This document shows, in pieces, positions 61,080 to 64,000 of a DNA stretch of 64,000 bases. The stretch covers positions 1,364,001 to 1,428,000 of the forward strand of contig CP090851.1 in the NCBI GenBank assembly GCA_041879415.1, read 5' to 3'. The stretch comes from Vibrio chagasii (GTDB lineage: Bacteria > Pseudomonadota > Gammaproteobacteria > Enterobacterales > Vibrionaceae). The notes beneath the pieces were generated by a model that saw nothing but the letters and a program-made list of their open reading frames with translations, did not search any database and had not been told where the DNA came from. The position numbers were made by a program, and so were the translations under genes. Numbering within the stretch: the stretch's first letter is position 1; each line of letters opens with the position of its first letter.

Positions 61080-62618
61080 CTAATACAACTTAGTGATTCC
61101 GCTTGTTTTCGAGCCTTTACGGATGAGTTCTTCTATTTTTTCAATCAATTCATCTAGGTTAGATACGTCGATAATGTCTTCATTCGGATCAACAACACAG
61201 TCTTGGAAACCACTTTGCTGAGAGGCCCGAAAATCGATACCAATGACTCCTATGTACAAGCCTGGGATTTCCTCTCTTGCTTTGTTACACATACCTCTGT
61301 CGACTAGCCCTTTTAGAATGCCGTTATTAGGGCTTTCCTGCCCATCACTCAAAATGAGCAACATCTTAATTTTCTTGTTATACGCTTGCTGTTCTTCATC
61401 ATCAGAGCTGTTTGGGTCACCGTCATGGAGAATCTGTGCCCCTCTTAATATGCCCTGAAAAGCCGCGGTGCCCCCATCTGCCCACATAGAGTTGATAGGG
61501 TTCAAATCAGAAAGCTTGTTCGATAACCGAATGTTTTTGAACTGAGAGGAATTCGAAGATCCATGCGCATTAAATAGATCCGTTCCATTCACACCATAGA
61601 AATCAGGCTGTAATCCCGACTTGTCGGTAAACATGGTAGATACTGATGTCGGTAAATCTACATAGTTGTAGACGTCAGCAACCCGGTAGCTATCCTGATA
61701 AATCACATCCTTGATACGCTTAGCGTACTTTTGATTGTCCGACTTAGGGTTTGGACAACGTGACTGACGGCTAGCGCAGTTCAGCACCTCATTTTGGGAG
61801 TAAGTACGCCAGTAATCCCAGTTAACATCATTGTACGAATACGGTGACACATTAGGCTTGTAGTTATCTTTGTAACTCAGCTGGCTGGTTGCATTCGCTC
61901 TACCGCCCGAGACGATTTCTCTTGTACGCACGTTAAAAGGTACAAAACCAACTCGGTTAAGCAGCTTGTCTCCAGTCGTGTCTTCACCGGGTTCATCACA
62001 TACCTCTTTCCACTCACCATCGACATAGTCTTGTTTAGTTCTGGTACACAGGATCTTGCTTGATATTTGATCGATAGCTGTTTTCAAATCGTCTATTTTT
62101 ATGTGTCGACTTGAGCCCCACCGGTCATTCATTGAACCGGAAAAGTCCGACACGAAGACGATATCGATGTTGTTATCGCCAAGATATACCGGGTACTTCC
62201 GCGCTAATGAGCGGCCCGCGAGATCTTGTTGCTCATCAAACGAGGGAATAAAGCTGCTCGCGAACCAAGAGTCGTGAGTCGTCTTTGCATTAACCGTGTA
62301 CTGGATATATTCAAGAATGCCGGCCCCTTCATCTTCTGCTTGGTGAAATCTTTGAGCAGTAAGATTGGTGGACTTAATATCCCTCACGTAGTTCTCGACA
62401 TATTGAGTCGCTAGATTACGAGCTAAGTCGGGTTGATCTTCGATGGTCACCGCTATCGCTGCTGCCTCTGCGGAATCTCTGAGTCGACTGGTTTCTTGCA
62501 CATAACGAGTCCCTTCGACGGCCCAGAAAGTCACGCCCATAATAGGTACAAGTAATAGGCCCATCCATACTGCTGCTACCCCCTCTTGGCGTCGGAGGCT
62601 GGCATGCTGCATTTTCAT
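61080..62618 (-). CDS. TadG-like pilus protein with vWA domain
   Basis: A 512-residue protein with an N-terminal hydrophobic helix typical of Tad minor pilin-like proteins: RRQEGVAAVWMGLLLVPIMG. A von Willebrand A domain follows with MIDAS DIVFVSDFSGSMNDR and DGTAAFQGILRG. Members of the TadG family are assembly or adhesion components. ATG at 62616-62618 has GGAGG seven bases upstream; the frame is open to 62678. The gene lies within the Tad operon. Confidence 0.9.
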   Translation of the reverse strand: MKMQHASLRRQEGVAAVWMGLLLVPIMGVTFWAVEGTRYVQETSRLRDSAEAAAIAVTIEDQPDLARNLATQYVENYVRDIKSTNLTAQRFHQAEDEGAGILEYIQYTVNAKTTHDSWFASSFIPSFDEQQDLAGRSLARKYPVYLGDNNIDIVFVSDFSGSMNDRWGSSRHIKIDDLKTAIDQISSKILCTRTKQDYVDGEWKEVCDEPGEDTTGDKLLNRVGFVPFNVRTREIVSGGRANATSQLSYKDNYKPNVSPYSYNDVNWDYWRTYSQNEVLNCASRQSRCPNPKSDNQKYAKRIKDVIYQDSYRVADVYNYVDLPTSVSTMFTDKSGLQPDFYGVNGTDLFNAHGSSNSSQFKNIRLSNKLSDLNPINSMWADGGTAAFQGILRGAQILHDGDPNSSDDEEQQAYNKKIKMLLILSDGQESPNNGILKGLVDRGMCNKAREEIPGLYIGVIGIDFRASQQSGFQDCVVDPNEDIIDVSNLDELIEKIEELIRKGSKTSGITKLY

Positions 62619-62622
62619 TTCG

Positions 62623-63183
62623 TTACCTCCCAGGCATGATTGAAGACGAAGCGATCTTAATGGAAGTACCGGTGCCACTATTAAAGAAAGGCTTAAACCA
62701 AGAACTTTCTTCTTCGCAAAGGCTTACCCGATACAAGGGATAAACAACGCCTTTATCAACCGGTGCTAATTCAGCGTGGTCAACAATCGAATCGGTGTCG
62801 CAATTTAAGCTTCTGAACTTGCTGCTAGTAAACTCAGCAACACTACTTTTATTTGTCAGTGACTCTATCTTGATTGCCACATTGTCTACGGGTGTGTTGA
62901 GCATTCGACTGGCTACCTTTGTCATATCTTGCAACTCGCGATTAGTGACAGCTAAGTTTTGTCCCGCGAGTACATCCGCTTCAAAATAACGAGTGCGCTC
63001 TTTGATAACGTTCACCAAAGCAAAGCTTGATCTATCGAGCTTTGCTCGCGTGAGCAGTTGATAACTCAAATCAGCAGCAAAAAGATAAACACCCCACAGC
63101 GCGACAAAGATAAACAGCAATTCAACGGTAAATGAGCCCTGTTGACGAGACGCAGAACAGGCGTATTGTTTACAGCTCATCAT
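62623..63183 (-). CDS. TadF-like minor pilin
   Basis: A 186-residue protein with an N-terminal pilin-like helix: QQGSFTVELLFIFVALWGVY, in which Glu sits at the +5-like position (FTVE). The rest is a beta-rich periplasmic domain. It resembles TadF, the pseudopilin/minor pilin subunit. The start at 63183 overlaps the TadE-like stop by 14 bp, so translation is coupled. A GGTGGAAAG site precedes it; a further Met at 63180 is possible. Confidence 0.85.
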   Translation of the reverse strand: MMSCKQYACSASRQQGSFTVELLFIFVALWGVYLFAADLSYQLLTRAKLDRSSFALVNVIKERTRYFEADVLAGQNLAVTNRELQDMTKVASRMLNTPVDNVAIKIESLTNKSSVAEFTSSKFRSLNCDTDSIVDHAELAPVDKGVVYPLYRVSLCEEESSWFKPFFNSGTGTSIKIASSSIMPGR

Positions 63184-63652
63184 CTTTCCACCCCTCATGC
63201 TCTAAGTTCAAAACCATGGTGCGTGAAATATCTCTATCAGCAGCACCGGCCAATTTAATGATCGGAGTGTATCGGTATGTCACAGTGATCTCGGCAAGAT
63301 CATAGTTGAAGTTCAAGTCTTGGTTTGAATGTCCTCTATTCGCCACGAAATCATCGTAGGTTTTGAAATACTTACCTTCGATAGAAAACCTTGAGGCATC
63401 AATTAAGAAGCTCCATAGATTGTCATCGTCTTCAATCAAGTCTTTAAACTTCTTCTCATACTGCTCATTGACCCCTTTACCTTCATAGATCTTGGTGTTC
63501 CTGATGGTTTCTCTGAGGGAATACTCCGTCATGTTGACGACGTATATTTGGTAGCTCGATTCAAAGATCGCAAAGGTAGCGAAGAACAAAACCAGCGCCC
63601 CAAACACAAACTCGATAGCCGTCACTCCTGTCTGCCTACTAAGACGCGCCAT
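63170..63652 (-). CDS. TadE-like minor pilin
   Basis: A 160-residue protein with the TadE signature: RQTGVTAIEFVFGALVLFFA, where Glu follows Ile at the prepilin-like cleavage region (VTAIEF). TadE-type pseudopilins are processed by the prepilin peptidase TadV/FppA. ATG at 63650-63652 has GGAG upstream; the start overlaps the TadD stop by 14 bp. The earlier open frame to 63715 lies inside tadD. Confidence 0.87.
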   Translation of the reverse strand: MARLSRQTGVTAIEFVFGALVLFFATFAIFESSYQIYVVNMTEYSLRETIRNTKIYEGKGVNEQYEKKFKDLIEDDDNLWSFLIDASRFSIEGKYFKTYDDFVANRGHSNQDLNFNYDLAEITVTYRYTPIIKLAGAADRDISRTMVLNLEHEGWKDDEL

Positions 63653-64000
63653 CAGTGACTCCCGGTTGAGTGAGTTCAGCTGCAATGTCTTGTATTTCTC
63701 GCGCAGAAAATTCACCTTTGAGTAGTTTTTGAGCCGACTCGACCTGCTGAGTCTTCATCAATGCTATCGCTAAGTTAGCTTTTACAATCTTATTAGCAGG
63801 GTCTTCCTTTAGTATTGGTGCTAAGGTTTCAATCGCTTGTTGATACTCACCATTGGCCATTTGAATCATCGCGATATTGTTCTTCACCACAATGTCATCA
63901 TAGCCACGCAAGCGAGCAAGGTTCAGCTCTTGATACGCTTTCTCATACTGACCCAGCTTTGTGTATGACACGCCAAGTAATACATGAATTTGACCCGTTT
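63639..64000 (-). CDS. TadD-like TPR lipoprotein (5' end outside window)
   Basis: Only the C-terminal 120 codons are visible; the frame is open to the window edge. TPR-like repeats are seen: YEKAYQELNLARLRGYDD, YQQAIETLAPILKEDPAN and VESAQKLLKGEF. TadD is a TPR protein that assists secretin assembly in Tad pilus systems. It is immediately upstream of and overlaps the TadE-like gene by 14 bp. The GTG at 63971 is internal. Confidence 0.83.
   Translation of the reverse strand, partial: TGQIHVLLGVSYTKLGQYEKAYQELNLARLRGYDDIVVKNNIAMIQMANGEYQQAIETLAPILKEDPANKIVKANLAIALMKTQQVESAQKLLKGEFSAREIQDIAAELTQPGVTDGAS

Overview
The window reads as a Vibrio chromosome segment. It holds VCR-like attC sites, glpT-glpQ, a cry-DASH and iron-sulfur photolyase operon, SbcCD, a Fur-type TonB receptor, a GH18 chitinase and the end of a Tad pilus locus. 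This accessory and environmental gene content resembles the secondary chromosome of vibrios, but that placement is inference. No rRNA, tRNA or CRISPR was recognised.

Region 1 (about 283-10734) is an integron cassette array of 13 minus-strand cassettes, each a gene followed by its own attC. In ten cassettes the 7-bp box at the cassette start is complementary to the far box of the same cassette's attC (exactly so in nine, with a single T-to-C change in the tenth), which fixes the boundaries. Orientation puts the integrase side on the right, but the DNA there carries ordinary genes (a lacA-like acetyltransferase, a VOC protein) and neither intI nor a recognisable attI. The array therefore looks like a cluster of attC sites without integrase. 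The cassettes encode a transglutaminase-like protein, an epimerase, a papain-fold candidate, several membrane or exported proteins, a DUF3800-like protein, an ABM monooxygenase, an FMN reductase, a HEPN-motif protein and a RidA protein. attC boxes on the left are decayed (GTT changed to GCT or worse), while those on the right are intact. A tRNA-binding-domain gene runs off the left edge.

Region 2 (10.9-24.3 kb) is mostly minus-strand housekeeping and stress genes: acetyltransferases, NUDIX, SpoIIAA-like, methyltransferase, HAD, hydroxyacid dehydrogenase, ASCH, then glpT-glpQ with a GlpR-like half-site, a lipoprotein, a small barrel protein, DUF3297, a GNAT and a PcfJ-domain protein. Two zinc-ribbon microproteins (53 and 45 aa) lie here.

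Region 3 (24.5-35 kb) is a DNA-damage neighbourhood: uspA, the overlapping operon cry-DASH / FeS photolyase / SDR, a DUF2256 microprotein, and sbcD-sbcC. Between them lies a 216-bp tandem repeat.

Region 4 (35-57.6 kb) carries a barrel protein, GST, ArgO/LysE exporter, subtilase, a five-copy 119-bp tandem repeat, PAS-GGDEF, methyltransferase, TonB receptor with Fur box and LysR regulator, multidomain chitinase, DHH phosphoesterase, chemoreceptor, CAP-like lipoprotein, a metal-efflux CDF with a MarR regulator and palindromic operators, and another LysR.

Region 5 (57.9-64 kb) has a divergent purA, a GAF-GGDEF protein, and the distal Tad genes: TadD (partial), TadE-like, TadF-like, TadG-like with a vWA domain, and an OmpA-family protein, with tightly overlapping frames.

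The most unusual items are the integrase-less array with its attC-decay gradient, its HEPN, cysteine-peptidase-like and DUF3800-like cassettes, the hairpin-rich repeat family shared by three intergenic regions, and a 27-codon ORF that contains its own terminator.
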